A stretch of 64,000 nucleotides of DNA from Duganella aquatilis (lineage in GTDB: Bacteria; Pseudomonadota; Gammaproteobacteria; Burkholderiales; Burkholderiaceae_D), in NCBI RefSeq assembly GCF_009674565.1, contig NZ_WKJL01000004.1, forward strand, positions 186,001-250,000, in the 5' to 3' direction. Positions 25,595-34,326 of the stretch are shown here, one piece after another (the first letter of the stretch is position 1; the number at the start of each line of letters is the position of its first letter). Under the pieces are notes generated by a model that ran no database searches, was not told the DNA's origin, and was given only the letters and a program-made list of their open reading frames with translations. A program made the translations under genes and the position numbers.

Positions 25595-26020
25595 ATGACC
25601 CAGATCAACGTTCAATTTTCCGTCGCGGCCCACGTGATGGCGGCGCTGGCCACCCACCACGGCACGCCGGTGCGCTCGGCCGAGCTGGCCGGCAGCGTCA
25701 ACGCCGATCCCAGCTTTGTACGCCGTGTGGTGTCCAAGTTGGCCAAGGCCGGGCTGGTGGCGACCACACGCGGCAAGACCGGCGCCTGCACGCTGGCCCG
25801 GGATCCGCAACAGATCACCCTGCTCGATATTTACCTGGCCAGTCAGGCGCCCGCCGCGTTTAGCGTGCACGCCTACCCGACGCAGGACAGCTGCCAGGTG
25901 AGCCGCACCATCAAGGGCGGCATGGCGCAGTTGCTGCAGCGGGTGCAGTGCGACTTCGAACACAGCCTGGCGCAGCACACGCTGGCGGACTTCACCGCCA
26001 GCCTGCAACTGGCCGCCTGA
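25595..26020 (+). CDS. Rrf2-family transcriptional regulator (YwnA-like)
   Basis: A 141-residue Rrf2 winged-helix regulator: QFSVAAHVMAALATHHGTPVRS-like helix, then SAELAGSVNADPSFVRRVVSKLAKAGLV as the recognition region and TTRGKTGACTLARDPQQITLLDIYLA as the wing. It does not carry the three closely spaced cysteines that bind an Fe-S cluster in IscR/NsrR; single cysteines are at TGACT, QDSCQ and VQCDF, so thiol-based sensing of electrophiles, as in YwnA/HypR-type members, is possible. It heads an operon with SDR, MFS, DUF1993 and VOC genes, and both its own upstream region and that of the SDR carry the same 14-base motif. Confidence 0.88.
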   Translation: MTQINVQFSVAAHVMAALATHHGTPVRSAELAGSVNADPSFVRRVVSKLAKAGLVATTRGKTGACTLARDPQQITLLDIYLASQAPAAFSVHAYPTQDSCQVSRTIKGGMAQLLQRVQCDFEHSLAQHTLADFTASLQLAA

Positions 26021-26034
26021 CATTTTTTTTCATC

Positions 26035-26048
26035 AATTTGTGCCGTTT
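26035..26048 (+). promoter_or_regulatory. Repeated 14-base motif, copy 2 (candidate Rrf2 operator)
   Basis: This is the exact second copy of AATTTGTGCCGTTT, in the 51-base gap between the Rrf2 gene and the SDR gene and followed by TTGACA at 26049-26054. This suggests a second, regulated promoter for the downstream genes. Confidence 0.5.
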
Positions 26049-26071
26049 GTTGACACATTAAAGGAACCGTT

Positions 26072-26827
26072 ATGACCCACGTACCCAAACAAAAAATCGC
26101 CTTCATCACCGGCGGCAATCGCGGCATCGGCTTCGAGACCGCGCGTCAGCTGGGACAAGCCGGCGCGCTGCCCGTCATCGGCGCCCGCAGCGAGCAGGCC
26201 GGACGCGAAGCGGTGGAACAATTGCGCGCCGACGGCATTGCGGCCCAGTGGCTGCTGTTCGACGTCACCCGCTACGCTGATCACCAGCGCGCCTACGACC
26301 ATTTCCACGCGCTGGCCGGCCGCCTCGACATCCTGGTCAACAACGCCGGCGTCTACCTGGAGGGCGAGACCGGCGTCAAGGATCTGTACAACGCCGCCGA
26401 CGTGCCCGAAGCGGTGCTGCGCCAAACCATGGAGGCCAACTTCTTCGCTCCCGTGCTGCTGACGCAAACGCTGCTGCCGCTGCTGCAGCGCTCGGCCGCC
26501 GGCCGCATCGTCAACCTGTCCAGCATCCTGGCGTCGCTGACACTGCACCGCGATCCGTCCTCGCCGATCTACAGCGCCAATTCGGTGGCCTACGATACCT
26601 CGAAGACCGCCCTCAACGGCTACACCGTGCACCTGGCCAAGGCGCTGGCCGGCACGCCGGTCAAGGCCAACGCGGCGCATCCGGGCTGGGTGCAAACGTC
26701 GATGGGCGGCAGCGCCGCGCCGATGGCGGTGGCGGACGGCGCCCGCACCAGCGTGCAACTGGCGCTGCTGCCGGACGATGGCCCGAGCGGCGGTTTCTTC
26801 CACCTCGGTGAGGTGCTGCCATGGTAA
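26072..26827 (+). CDS. SDR-family carbonyl reductase
   Basis: A 251-residue classical short-chain dehydrogenase similar to plant and animal carbonyl/menthone reductases. It has the nucleotide-binding TGGNRGIG at residues 14-21, NNAG, the Ser in VNLSSILASL and the catalytic Tyr and Lys in AYDTSKTALNG. The insert between NNAG and the catalytic Ser (VYLEGETGVKDLYNAADVPE) is typical of this carbonyl-reductase group. AAAGGAACC precedes ATG. Its stop overlaps the MFS start by 7 bases, so the two are coupled. It probably reduces a reactive carbonyl compound. Confidence 0.88.
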   Translation: MTHVPKQKIAFITGGNRGIGFETARQLGQAGALPVIGARSEQAGREAVEQLRADGIAAQWLLFDVTRYADHQRAYDHFHALAGRLDILVNNAGVYLEGETGVKDLYNAADVPEAVLRQTMEANFFAPVLLTQTLLPLLQRSAAGRIVNLSSILASLTLHRDPSSPIYSANSVAYDTSKTALNGYTVHLAKALAGTPVKANAAHPGWVQTSMGGSAAPMAVADGARTSVQLALLPDDGPSGGFFHLGEVLPW

Positions 26828-28032
26828 GCGGCGCCGACCTTGCGGCCAGCCCCCGTGCCTCCGCCGCGCCAGCGATTGCCGCGCCGGCATGGTTGGCCGT
26901 GGCTTCGCTGGCCATCAGCACCTTCGCCTCGGTCACCACCGAGTTTCTGCCGATCGGCCTGCTGACCAACATCGCCGCCAGCCTGCACGTCAGCGAAGGC
27001 ACAGTCGGCCTGATGATCACCATGCCGGGACTGGTGGCGGCGCTGACCGGCCCGCTGCTGATCATCGCCTCCGGCCGGCTGGACCGGCGTGTCGTGCTGC
27101 TGGCGCTGTCATCGCTGCTGGTGCTGTCCAACGTGCTGGCGGCGATGGCGCCGAACCTGGCGACCATGCTGCTGGCGCGCGTGCTGCTGGGCCTGGTTGT
27201 CGGTGGCTTCTGGACCTTCGCGCCCGGCGCCACCGGCCACCTGGTACCGGCCGCGCTGCAGCCGCGCGCGATGTCGTATGTGCTGGCCGGCATCTCGGTC
27301 GCCACGATTGCCGGCGTGCCGGCCGGTGCGCTGCTGGGCGACCTGATCGGCTGGCGCGCCGCCTTCATCGCTTCCGCCGTGGTGGCCAGTTGCGTGCTGG
27401 TGCTGCAAGCGCGCGTGCTGCCCGCCATGCCGCCGGCGCGCGCGGTCCAGCCACGCGACCTGCTGGCGCCTCTGACGCATCCCGCTTCGCGCCTGATCCT
27501 GCTGGTGGCGCTGTTCCTGGTGGCTGGACACTTCACCGGCTACACCTACCTGCGGCCGATGCTGCAACAGGTGTTCGGCCTGTCCACGCCAGCGGTCACC
27601 ACGCTGCTGCTGGTGTACGGCGTGGCGGGCTTCGCCGGCACCTTCGTCGGCGGCCAATTGGTGGCGCGCAATGTGCGCGGCACGGCGCTGGCGGCGGCCT
27701 TGGTGATCGCCGTGGTGCTGCTGCTGTCGTCGCTGGCGGGCCACGGCGCGGCGGCTGGCACGGTGGCCGGCGCCGTGGCGGTATTCGCCTGGGGCGCCGC
27801 GTTCGGCCTGGTGCCGGTGGCGATGACCACCTGGATGCTGAAGGCCGCCTCGGCCACCCCGGAAGCAGGCCAGGCCTTGTTGGTCAGCTTCTTCCAGATC
27901 GCCATTTCGCTGGGCGCGCTGGTGGGTGGCCTGATCGTTGACGGCATGGGCGTCGTCAGCGCCCTGCTGGCAGGCGGCGCGCTGGCGGCGTTGGCCTCAC
28001 TGCTGATCGGCATCAATCGTAATCCCTCATAA
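26821..28032 (+). CDS. MFS efflux transporter, DHA1/AraJ type
   Basis: A 403-residue permease with 12 helices, opening with ISTFASVTTEFLPIGLLTNIAASL, the helix-1 signature of AraJ/YdhP/NepI-type exporters. Conserved small-residue helices 4-5 (ARVLLGLVVGGFWTF, AGISVATIAGVPAGALLG) fit drug or metabolite efflux. It is translationally coupled to the preceding SDR. In an Rrf2-led operon it likely exports the compound that triggers the regulator or its reduced product. The substrate is unknown. Confidence 0.87.
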   Translation: MVSGADLAASPRASAAPAIAAPAWLAVASLAISTFASVTTEFLPIGLLTNIAASLHVSEGTVGLMITMPGLVAALTGPLLIIASGRLDRRVVLLALSSLLVLSNVLAAMAPNLATMLLARVLLGLVVGGFWTFAPGATGHLVPAALQPRAMSYVLAGISVATIAGVPAGALLGDLIGWRAAFIASAVVASCVLVLQARVLPAMPPARAVQPRDLLAPLTHPASRLILLVALFLVAGHFTGYTYLRPMLQQVFGLSTPAVTTLLLVYGVAGFAGTFVGGQLVARNVRGTALAAALVIAVVLLLSSLAGHGAAAGTVAGAVAVFAWGAAFGLVPVAMTTWMLKAASATPEAGQALLVSFFQIAISLGALVGGLIVDGMGVVSALLAGGALAALASLLIGINRNPS

Positions 28033-28059
28033 CGTAACTCCCTCTTGAAAGGAATCACC

Positions 28060-28581
28060 ATGTCCACGAATATGTCCAGCATCAGCGTACCGGTGTTTGT
28101 CCGCGCGTTGAAAGTATTGTCCACGCTGCTGAGCAAGGGCGAAGCACACGCCGTCCAGCACGGCATTGCACCGGCGGCGATGCTCGGCGCGCGCCTGGCG
28201 CCCGACATGCTGCCGCTGTCGGCACAGGTGCAGCGCGCCAGCGACAGTTCGAAGTTCGCCGCACAGCGCCTCAGCGGCGGCGAAGGCCCGCGCTTCGCCG
28301 ACGACGAAACCACCTTCGCGCAGCTGCAGCAGCGTATCGCCAACACCATCACCTACCTGGAGAGCGTCGATACCGCCCAGCTTGATGCGGGCGGCGCGCG
28401 CGCCATCGCACTGAGCTGGCCGTCGGCGGAGGTGCCGTTCACGGGCGAAAGTTATCTGCTGACCGTCGCCCTGCCGAACTTTTTCTTCCACATCGTCACG
28501 GCGTACAACATCCTGCGCAACCAGGGTGTCAAGGTCGGCAAGCTCGATTATCTCGGGCCGTTCGGCGCCGAGCACGATTAA
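28060..28581 (+). CDS. DUF1993 family protein
   Basis: A 173-residue member of the DUF1993 family, a DinB-like helical bundle. Visible family features are the opening SISVPVFVRALKVLSTLLSKGEAHA, the LAPDMLPLSAQVQRASD segment and the closing TVALPNFFFHIVTAYNILRNQGV. The start at 28060 follows GAAAGGA; an ATG 15 bases earlier lacks spacing. It lies 27 bases after the MFS gene in the Rrf2 operon. DinB-like bundles often bind metals or thiols, but DUF1993 itself has no established activity. Confidence 0.85.
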   Translation: MSTNMSSISVPVFVRALKVLSTLLSKGEAHAVQHGIAPAAMLGARLAPDMLPLSAQVQRASDSSKFAAQRLSGGEGPRFADDETTFAQLQQRIANTITYLESVDTAQLDAGGARAIALSWPSAEVPFTGESYLLTVALPNFFFHIVTAYNILRNQGVKVGKLDYLGPFGAEHD

Positions 28582-28622
28582 CCACACCGGGCACACTGCC
28601 CTACATCCACCGAAAGAAAACA

Positions 28623-29069
28623 ATGAGCACATCAACTGAATCGATCCACGGTCCCGCGCGGGGGCTGACCCTGAACAATGTCGCCATCGCGGTCCGCGAC
28701 CTGCCGGCCATGACCGCCTGGTACGAGCGCGTGCTGGGACTGACCGCGGCGCAACGCGGCCGCTTTGATGCGGTAGGCGCCGATTACGCCATGATGGAAG
28801 GTGCCGGCACGCGCATCGAACTGGTCACGCTGGCCGGCGCGAGCACGGTGGCGGTCGATCGCACGGCGCCGCCGAGCCATCTCGGCGTACTGGGGTATAA
28901 AGCCCTGGTCTTCGATACCGTCGATCTGCAGGCGGTCACCAAGGCATTCGCTGACCACGGCGTTGAATTCGTCTGGGCCGACCAGCAACTGACGCCGCAA
29001 CGCCGCTCGACCATGATCCGCGACCCCGAGGGAAACATGATCCATTTCTTCGGCCCGCTGTCGACGTAA
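28623..29069 (+). CDS. VOC-family protein
   Basis: A 148-residue single-unit VOC protein with betaalphabetabetabeta repeats: LNNVAIAVRDLPAMTAWYERVLGL at residues 17-40 and HLGVLGYKALVF near 80, ending with MIRDPEGNMIHFFGP, where the Glu and Asn/His side chains usually complete a metal site. The family covers glyoxalase, fosfomycin-resistance and dioxygenase activities. As the last gene of the Rrf2 operon it fits a detoxification role, which is inference. Confidence 0.85.
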   Translation: MSTSTESIHGPARGLTLNNVAIAVRDLPAMTAWYERVLGLTAAQRGRFDAVGADYAMMEGAGTRIELVTLAGASTVAVDRTAPPSHLGVLGYKALVFDTVDLQAVTKAFADHGVEFVWADQQLTPQRRSTMIRDPEGNMIHFFGPLST

Positions 29070-29099
29070 GCATTGCCGGGCCCGCGAGGAACGCAAAAA

Positions 29100-29119
29100 G
29101 GGCAGCCACATGGCTGCCC
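29100..29119 (-). terminator. Terminator of the tRNA cluster (possibly bidirectional)
   Basis: GGGCAGCCA and TGGCTGCCC form a 9-bp stem with a 2-base loop. On the minus strand it is followed by TTTTTG, giving a good terminator after the last tRNA-Gly. On the plus strand it is followed only by TTCTTC, a weaker end for the Rrf2 operon. Confidence 0.8.
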
Positions 29120-29130
29120 TTCTTCAATAC

Positions 29131-29206
29131 TGGAGCGGGAGAAGAGTCTCGAACTCTCGACCTCAACCTTGGCAAGGTTGCGCTCTACCAACTGAGCTAC
29201 TCCCGC
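29131..29206 (-). tRNA. tRNA-Gly (GCC)
   Basis: This is a 76-base cloverleaf including encoded CCA. The acceptor stem is GCGGGAG/CTCCCGC, the D arm AGCTCAGTTGGTAGAGC, the anticodon loop TTGCCAA giving GCC, and the T arm contains GAGTTCGAGACTC. It is identical to the three other Gly copies in the cluster and is the last gene of the tRNA transcript. Confidence 0.97.
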
Positions 29207-29218
29207 TTGGAGTCGTTT

Positions 29219-29292
29219 TGGAGGCGAGGATCGGAGTCGAACCGACCTAGACGGCTTTGCAGGCCGCTGCATAACCGCTTTGCTACCTCGCC
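29219..29292 (-). tRNA. tRNA-Cys (GCA)
   Basis: This is a 74-base cloverleaf including encoded CCA. The acceptor stem is GGCGAGG/CCTCGCC with discriminator U73, which cysteinyl-tRNA synthetase requires. The anticodon loop CTGCAAA gives GCA. It lies between Gly copies three and four of the transcript. Confidence 0.97.
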
Positions 29293-29346
29293 AGAGGAAA
29301 CTTTTACTAAAGACCGCAGCGGGTTACGCGCTGCGATCCGGAATTC

Positions 29347-29422
29347 TGGAGCGGGAGAAGAGTCTCGAACTCTCGACCTCAACCTTGGCAAGGTTGCGCT
29401 CTACCAACTGAGCTACTCCCGC
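29347..29422 (-). tRNA. tRNA-Gly (GCC), identical copy
   Basis: The 76 bases are identical to the tRNA-Gly at 29131-29206, including the encoded CCA and anticodon GCC. The spacer to the tRNA-Cys gene is 54 bases. Confidence 0.97.
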
Positions 29423-29466
29423 TTGGAGTTACTATTTTTACTGCGCCAACCGGTTTCCGGAGAAAC

Positions 29467-29542
29467 TGGAGCGGGAGAAGAGTCTCGAACTCTCGACCTC
29501 AACCTTGGCAAGGTTGCGCTCTACCAACTGAGCTACTCCCGC
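29467..29542 (-). tRNA. tRNA-Gly (GCC), identical copy
   Basis: The 76 bases are identical to the other Gly-GCC copies, with encoded CCA. The spacers on either side differ in sequence from those of the other copies. Confidence 0.97.
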
Positions 29543-29612
29543 ATTTCGAGTCCAGCATATTAGCAGGTGACTGCTGTTTTTGCTAGTACTACTTGTTTTC
29601 GATGACTTCGCT

Positions 29613-29688
29613 TGGAGCGGGAGAAGAGTCTCGAACTCTCGACCTCAACCTTGGCAAGGTTGCGCTCTACCAACTGAGCTACTCCCGC
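29613..29688 (-). tRNA. tRNA-Gly (GCC), first gene of the cluster
   Basis: The 76 bases are identical to the other Gly-GCC copies. It is the promoter-proximal gene, starting 32 bases after a near-consensus -10 box. Confidence 0.97.
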
Positions 29689-29719
29689 TTTGCTTCGTCG
29701 TCATCAACAACAGGCCAGC

Positions 29720-29747
29720 ATTATAGAGGATCTACACCGCCTGTCAA
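29720..29747 (-). promoter_or_regulatory. Sigma-70 promoter of the tRNA cluster
   Basis: On the minus strand TTGACA (29742-29747) and TATAAT (29720-29725) are both perfect consensus hexamers separated by 16 bases. A GC-rich discriminator (GCTGGCC) follows, which is typical of stringently controlled stable-RNA promoters. Confidence 0.9.
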
Positions 29748-29774
29748 TGCCCAATGAAAATATTGTTTATACGG

Positions 29775-30356
29775 TTAGATTTGGCCCGATTTTTCCTTGA
29801 TCAGCGGCCATGCCAGGCGCAGGTAGTAGAACATCGACCACACCGTCAGCACCGCCGCCACCTCCAGCAGGCGCGCGCCCCAGAACTGCGTATCGACCGC
29901 GCCAAACAGCACGTCATGGAACAGCAGCAGCGGAATCGCCATCATCTGCGCCGTGGTCTTGATCTTGCCCAGCGAGCTGACCGCCACCGATTTGGAGGCG
30001 CCAATCTGCGCCATCCACTCGCGCAGCGCCGAAATAGCGATCTCGCGGCCGATGATGATGAAGGACAGCACGGCGTTGGCGCGGTCCAGTTGCACCAGCA
30101 CCAGCAAGGCGCCGGCCACCATCAGCTTGTCCGCCACCGGGTCGAGGAAGGCGCCGAAGGCCGAGGTCTGGTTCCAGCGGCGCGCCAGGAAGCCGTCGAA
30201 CCAGTCGGTGACGGCGGCCACGATGAACACCAGCGTGGCCGCCAGATTCTGATCTGCTACCGGGAGCATGGTGGTCGGGAGGTAGTAGACGCCCACCACC
30301 AGCGGGATCAGCGCAACGCGCAACCAGGTCAACAGTATCGGAATATTGAAGGGCAT
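29775..30356 (-). CDS. pgsA: CDP-diacylglycerol-glycerol-3-phosphate 3-phosphatidyltransferase
   Basis: A 193-residue membrane enzyme that makes phosphatidylglycerophosphate, the committed step to phosphatidylglycerol and cardiolipin. The full CDP-alcohol phosphatidyltransferase signature D-x2-D-G-x2-A-R-x8-G-x3-D-x3-D is present from Asp51 to Asp76 (DWFDGFLARR...GAFLDPVAD). About five hydrophobic helices are visible. It lies 97 bases downstream of uvrC, the same pairing as in many proteobacteria, and just upstream of the tRNA promoter. Confidence 0.96.
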   Translation of the reverse strand: MPFNIPILLTWLRVALIPLVVGVYYLPTTMLPVADQNLAATLVFIVAAVTDWFDGFLARRWNQTSAFGAFLDPVADKLMVAGALLVLVQLDRANAVLSFIIIGREIAISALREWMAQIGASKSVAVSSLGKIKTTAQMMAIPLLLFHDVLFGAVDTQFWGARLLEVAAVLTVWSMFYYLRLAWPLIKEKSGQI

Positions 30357-30453
30357 AAGCTAAAAGTGATGTGCGGCCATGAAATGTTGTAATGCGCCGC
30401 TAGTCTACCTTGACATAGCACATTAAACCAGCACCGTTGCGCCGCGACGCCCG

Positions 30454-32307
30454 TCAATGCAGCTGCTTGTAGATTTCTTCCGCCAGCGCGCTGGAAATGC
30501 CTTCAACTTGTTTCAGATCTTCGATGCTGGCGTCGACCACGCCGCGCAGGCCGCCGAAGCGCGCCAGCAGGCGCTGGCGGCGCTTGGCGCCGATGCCTTC
30601 GATTTCCTCCAGGCGCGAGGTCTGGCGCGTCTTGGCGCGCTTGGCGCGCATGCCGGTGATGGCGAAGCGGTGCGCCTCGTCGCGGATCAGCGCCACCAGC
30701 ATCAACGCCGCCGATTCCTTGCCCAGTTCCTGCGACGGCCGGCCGTCGACGAACATCAGCGTCTCCAGACCGACGCGCCGCCCTTCCCCCTTGGCCACGC
30801 CGACGATCAGGCTGATGTCCAGCCCCAGTTCGGCAAACACCTGGCGCGCCATTTCGATCTGGCCCTTGCCGCCGTCGATCAGCACCACGTCCGGCATCAC
30901 GCCGTCGCCGTTGGCGACCTTCTCGTAGCGGCGGAACAGCACCTGGCGCATGGCGGCGTAATCGTCGCCCGGCGTGATGTCGTTGATGTTGTAGCGGCGG
31001 TACTCGCCGTTCTGCATCTGGTGGTGATGGAACACCACGCACGACGCCTGTGTCGCCTCGCCCTGCGTGTGCGAGATGTCGAAGCATTCGATGCGCAAAG
31101 CATCGATGTCTTCCGGCTCCAGTTGCAAGGCTTCGACCAGCGCGCGCGTGCGCGACTGCTGCGAGCCCTGCTCCGACAGCAGCCGCGCCAGCGAGATCTC
31201 GGCGCCCTTCTGCGCCAGTTCCAGCCATTTGCGGCGCTGGTCCTGCGGCTGGAAGATCAGGTTGATGCGGTGGCCGCACTGCTCCTGCAAGGCCTGGATC
31301 AGCGCCGGGTGGTTGAATTCGATATTCAGGATCAGCGTGCCGGGGATGAACTTGTCGACGTAGTGCTGCGCCATGAAGGCGGCCAGCACCTCGACTTCGA
31401 TCGACTCCTCGGCGATCGCCTCGGCGTCGCTGACGTGGGTCGGGAAGTAGGCGCGGTCGCCCAGGTGACGGCCGCCGCGCACCATGGCCAGGTTGACGCA
31501 GGCGCGGCCGCCCTGCACCAGCACGGCGATGATATCGACGTCGGCGTCGCCGGTGGTCTCCATGCTCTGCTGGTGCAGCACGCGCGACAGCGACTGGATC
31601 TGGTTGCGCACCGACGCCGCCTGCTCGAATTTCAGCTCGGCCGCGTAGGCGTGCATTTTCTTTTCCAGGTCTTCCAGCACCTCGGACTGGCGGCCGCGCA
31701 GGAAGCGCGCGGCGTTGTCGACATCGAGCTTGTAATCTTCCTTGCTGATCAGGTCCACGCACGGCGCGCTGCAGCGGCCGATCTGGTGCAGCAGGCAGGG
31801 ACGCGTGCGGTTGGCGTAGACGCTCTCCTCGCAGGTGCGGATCTGGAACACCTTCTGCAGAATCTGCATCGATTCCTTGACCGCCCACGAGCTGGGGAAC
31901 GGGCCGAAATACTGGTTCTTCTTGTCCACCGCGCCGCGGTAGTAGACCATGCGCGGCGCATCGCCGCCGGTGATCTTCAGGTAGGGATACGATTTGTCGT
32001 CGCGGAACAGGATGTTGAAGCGCGGGCTGAGCGCCTTGATCAGGTTATTCTCAAGGATCAGCGCTTCCGCCTCGCTGTGCGTGACGGTGGTTTCCAGCCG
32101 CGCGATGCGCTCGACCATCATGGCGATGCGCGGGCTGCTCAGGTTTTTCTGGAAGTAGCTCGACACGCGCTTTTTCAGGTCGCGCGCCTTGCCGACGTAG
32201 AGCACCTTGTCCTCGGCGTCGAAATAGCGGTACACGCCCGGCAGGTTGGGCAGCTTGGCAACGGTGGCTAATACCTGTTCGCGCGGATCGCTTACTTCTT
32301 CGGTCAC
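30454..32307 (-). CDS. uvrC: UvrABC excinuclease subunit C
   Basis: A 617-residue nucleotide-excision-repair nuclease. The N-terminal GIY-YIG domain shows LPGVYRYFD and [14 protein letters not shown] (residues about 22-45). The UVR helix-hairpin is near residues 205-240, the RNase H-like C-terminal nuclease contains [11 protein letters not shown] and VLIDGGKGQ, and two helix-hairpin-helix motifs end the protein ([26 protein letters not shown]). GTG start at 32307 overlaps the acpS stop as GTGA. It incises damaged DNA on both sides of the lesion after UvrB loading. Confidence 0.97.
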   Translation of the reverse strand: MTEEVSDPREQVLATVAKLPNLPGVYRYFDAEDKVLYVGKARDLKKRVSSYFQKNLSSPRIAMMVERIARLETTVTHSEAEALILENNLIKALSPRFNILFRDDKSYPYLKITGGDAPRMVYYRGAVDKKNQYFGPFPSSWAVKESMQILQKVFQIRTCEESVYANRTRPCLLHQIGRCSAPCVDLISKEDYKLDVDNAARFLRGRQSEVLEDLEKKMHAYAAELKFEQAASVRNQIQSLSRVLHQQSMETTGDADVDIIAVLVQGGRACVNLAMVRGGRHLGDRAYFPTHVSDAEAIAEESIEVEVLAAFMAQHYVDKFIPGTLILNIEFNHPALIQALQEQCGHRINLIFQPQDQRRKWLELAQKGAEISLARLLSEQGSQQSRTRALVEALQLEPEDIDALRIECFDISHTQGEATQASCVVFHHHQMQNGEYRRYNINDITPGDDYAAMRQVLFRRYEKVANGDGVMPDVVLIDGGKGQIEMARQVFAELGLDISLIVGVAKGEGRRVGLETLMFVDGRPSQELGKESAALMLVALIRDEAHRFAITGMRAKRAKTRQTSRLEEIEGIGAKRRQRLLARFGGLRGVVDASIEDLKQVEGISSALAEEIYKQLH

Positions 32308-32699
32308 TTTTCCTGCTCCACGATGACGAAGGCGACCGCATAGTCCTCTTCGTCGCTGACGGTCACCTGCGCCGACAGCTTATGCTTTTCCATGAATTCT
32401 TTCAGCACGCCGCTGCACACGATCATCGGCTTGCCGCCGGGATGATTCAGCATCTGCGCGGCGGGCCAGGTCATCGGCATGCGGATGCCGAGGCCGATGG
32501 CCTTGGCGAAGGCTTCCTTGGCGGCGAAGCGCGTGGCCACGAAGCGGATGCCGCGCACCGGGTGCTTGGCTTTGCGCGCCAGGTATTTTTCCATCTCCTG
32601 CGGCCCGAGGATTTTTTTCGCAAAGCGGTCGCCATGCTTCGCCAGCGCCGCTTCGATGCGCGGGATCTTGCAGATGTCGGTGCCGATGCCGTAGATCAC
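32304..32699 (-). CDS. acpS: Holo-[acyl-carrier-protein] synthase
   Basis: A 131-residue phosphopantetheinyl transferase that moves 4'-phosphopantetheine from CoA to Ser37 of AcpP, which is encoded 12 kb away on the same strand. The signature [13 protein letters not shown] binds Mg and CoA, and [13 protein letters not shown] supplies the second metal/CoA motif. GTG start overlaps the pdxJ stop (GTGA), and its own stop overlaps uvrC likewise, so pdxJ-acpS-uvrC are translationally coupled. Many Burkholderiales place nagZ here (from memory); it is absent. Confidence 0.96.
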   Translation of the reverse strand: MIYGIGTDICKIPRIEAALAKHGDRFAKKILGPQEMEKYLARKAKHPVRGIRFVATRFAAKEAFAKAIGLGIRMPMTWPAAQMLNHPGGKPMIVCSGVLKEFMEKHKLSAQVTVSDEEDYAVAFVIVEQEK

Positions 32700-33457
32700 G
32701 ACGCGCGTCCGATGCGGGTCGAGACCATGATGGCCTTCATTTCGCGCACGGCGTTTTCCCAGCCGACGAACACCGCGTGGGCGACGATGGCGTGGCCGAT
32801 ATTCAGCTCGGCGATTTCCGGAATCGCGGCGATCGCCTGCACGTTGGTGTAGTGCAGGCCGTGGCCAGCGTTGACCTTCAGGCCCTTGCCGACGCCATAC
32901 AGCACGCCGCGGTGGATGCGTTCCAGCTCGGCGGCCTGCTCGGCGCCTTCGGTGTCGGCGTAGCGGCCGGTGTGCAGTTCGATCACCGGCGCGCCGAGGG
33001 CGGCGGTGGCGTCCATCTGCGCCTCGTCGGCGTCGATGAACAGGCTGACGCGGATGCCTTCGGCCTGCAGCTGCTTCACCGCGCGTTCGACGGCGTTGTA
33101 GTTGCCGGCGACATCGAGGCCGCCTTCGGTGGTGACTTCGGTGCGTTTTTCCGGCACCAGGCAGACGTCGGCCGGCTTGATGCTGCAGGCGAAGTCGATC
33201 ATTTCCTGCGTCACGGCGGCTTCCAGGTTCATGCGGGTGATCAGCTGCGGCGCCAGTGCGATGACGTCGGCGTCCTTGATGTGGCGGCGGTCTTCGCGCA
33301 GGTGCAGCGTGATGCAGTCGGCGCCGGCCTGCTCGGCCAGCAGCGCGGCGCGGATCGGGTCCGGATATTGGGTGCCGCGCGCGTTGCGCAGCGTCGCCAC
33401 GTGGTCGATGTTCACGCCGAGGTCGATGATGGTGCCGGAGGGTTGCAGGAAGCTCAT
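32696..33457 (-). CDS. pdxJ: Pyridoxine 5'-phosphate synthase
   Basis: A 253-residue TIM-barrel enzyme that joins deoxyxylulose 5-phosphate with 1-amino-3-oxopropyl phosphate to make pyridoxine 5'-phosphate. The conserved opening [20 protein letters not shown], the HLREDRRHI segment and [11 protein letters not shown] are present. The start at 33457 is chosen because homologues begin just before this opening and AAGAGAA lies upstream; the frame is open for 60 more codons but without family similarity. The gap to recO is 11 bases. Confidence 0.96.
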   Translation of the reverse strand: MSFLQPSGTIIDLGVNIDHVATLRNARGTQYPDPIRAALLAEQAGADCITLHLREDRRHIKDADVIALAPQLITRMNLEAAVTQEMIDFACSIKPADVCLVPEKRTEVTTEGGLDVAGNYNAVERAVKQLQAEGIRVSLFIDADEAQMDATAALGAPVIELHTGRYADTEGAEQAAELERIHRGVLYGVGKGLKVNAGHGLHYTNVQAIAAIPEIAELNIGHAIVAHAVFVGWENAVREMKAIMVSTRIGRAS

Positions 33458-33468
33458 TGTTTTTTCTC

Positions 33469-34314
33469 TTATAACTGGGACAGATCCACGAGGATCTGGC
33501 GGGTGTTCAACGGCGCGCCGTTCAGGTGGTGCGCGACCAGAAAGCGCATCAGCTGCTTGCTTTGGGCTTGCGTGGCGACGTCTTCGTAATTTTCGCATTC
33601 CATGTCCAGCAGCGTCTTGCCGGCCACGCGCGGCCACGGATCGGCGGCGCGTTCGGGACGCGGTCCGCGCTCGGGATCGACCACGTAGGTGACGTCGGCC
33701 TGCACGCTGCGGCGCGTTTCCACGCAGCGCGTCAGGTCGGCGGCGACGCCCGTCTCTTTAAGTAGGGCCCGTTCGAATTTTCTCAAGACGATGGAGGCAG
33801 GTTCGTTGTGCGCCAGCTGGTTGAGCGTCGAGACGTAATGGTCGAACAGCGCCGGATGGGCGTCATCGCGCGCCAGCAGTTTGACCAGCAGTTCGTTCAG
33901 GTAGAAGCCGCACAGCAGCGCGGTTTTTTCCAGCGGCAGCATGCCGCCCACCCATTCGGCCTCGGTCAGCGTGCGCAGTTCCGATTTGCCGACCCAGCTC
34001 GACGACAAGGGCTGGAAGGTCTGCAGCACGCCGCGTAGCTGTGAATGCGGCCGCTTGGCGCCCTTGGCGATCAAGGCCACGCGGCCGAAGTCGCGCGTGA
34101 ACAGGTCGATGATCAGGCTGGTTTCTTTGTAGGGATAGCTGTGCAGCACGAAGGCCGGCTGGCCGGCAACCTTGGTGCCGACGGTGCGCTCGCGCGACGG
34201 AGCGCGCGGACGCTTGGGCGGCGCCGGCGTGATGACCGGCGCGGCAGGCACGTCCGCCCCCGCCGTCACCGCCGCTGGCGGTGCGTCCAAGGTGGCGTCT
34301 GGCGTGGTGGACAT
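33469..34314 (-). CDS. recO: DNA repair protein RecO
   Basis: A 281-residue RecO, which helps load RecA on SSB-coated single-stranded DNA in the RecFOR pathway. The OB-fold segment [20 protein letters not shown] begins near residue 52 and the helical domain follows ([19 protein letters not shown]). Residues 1-50 are a proline/alanine-rich extension absent from E. coli RecO and probably disordered. The C-terminal zinc-finger-like cysteines are not evident. It sits between era and pdxJ as in other betaproteobacteria. Confidence 0.94.
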   Translation of the reverse strand: MSTTPDATLDAPPAAVTAGADVPAAPVITPAPPKRPRAPSRERTVGTKVAGQPAFVLHSYPYKETSLIIDLFTRDFGRVALIAKGAKRPHSQLRGVLQTFQPLSSSWVGKSELRTLTEAEWVGGMLPLEKTALLCGFYLNELLVKLLARDDAHPALFDHYVSTLNQLAHNEPASIVLRKFERALLKETGVAADLTRCVETRRSVQADVTYVVDPERGPRPERAADPWPRVAGKTLLDMECENYEDVATQAQSKQLMRFLVAHHLNGAPLNTRQILVDLSQL

Positions 34315-34326
34315 GCTGGTGATGGA

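Noticed and set aside
3792-29069. Catabolic region as a genomic island
   Set aside because: No integrase, insertion sequence or att-like repeat is seen, and codon bias matches the core genes. The tRNA cluster at its edge shows no duplicated tRNA 3' end on the accessory side.
29207-29563. A plus-strand open frame with a repeated peptide (GEESRTLDLNLGKVALYQL)
   Set aside because: It is the antisense reading of the repeated tRNA-Gly genes, a well-known annotation artefact.
29131-29688. Regularly repeated 76-base units that could suggest a CRISPR-like array
   Set aside because: The units fold as perfect tRNA-Gly cloverleaves with encoded CCA; spacing is irregular and a tRNA-Cys interrupts the array.
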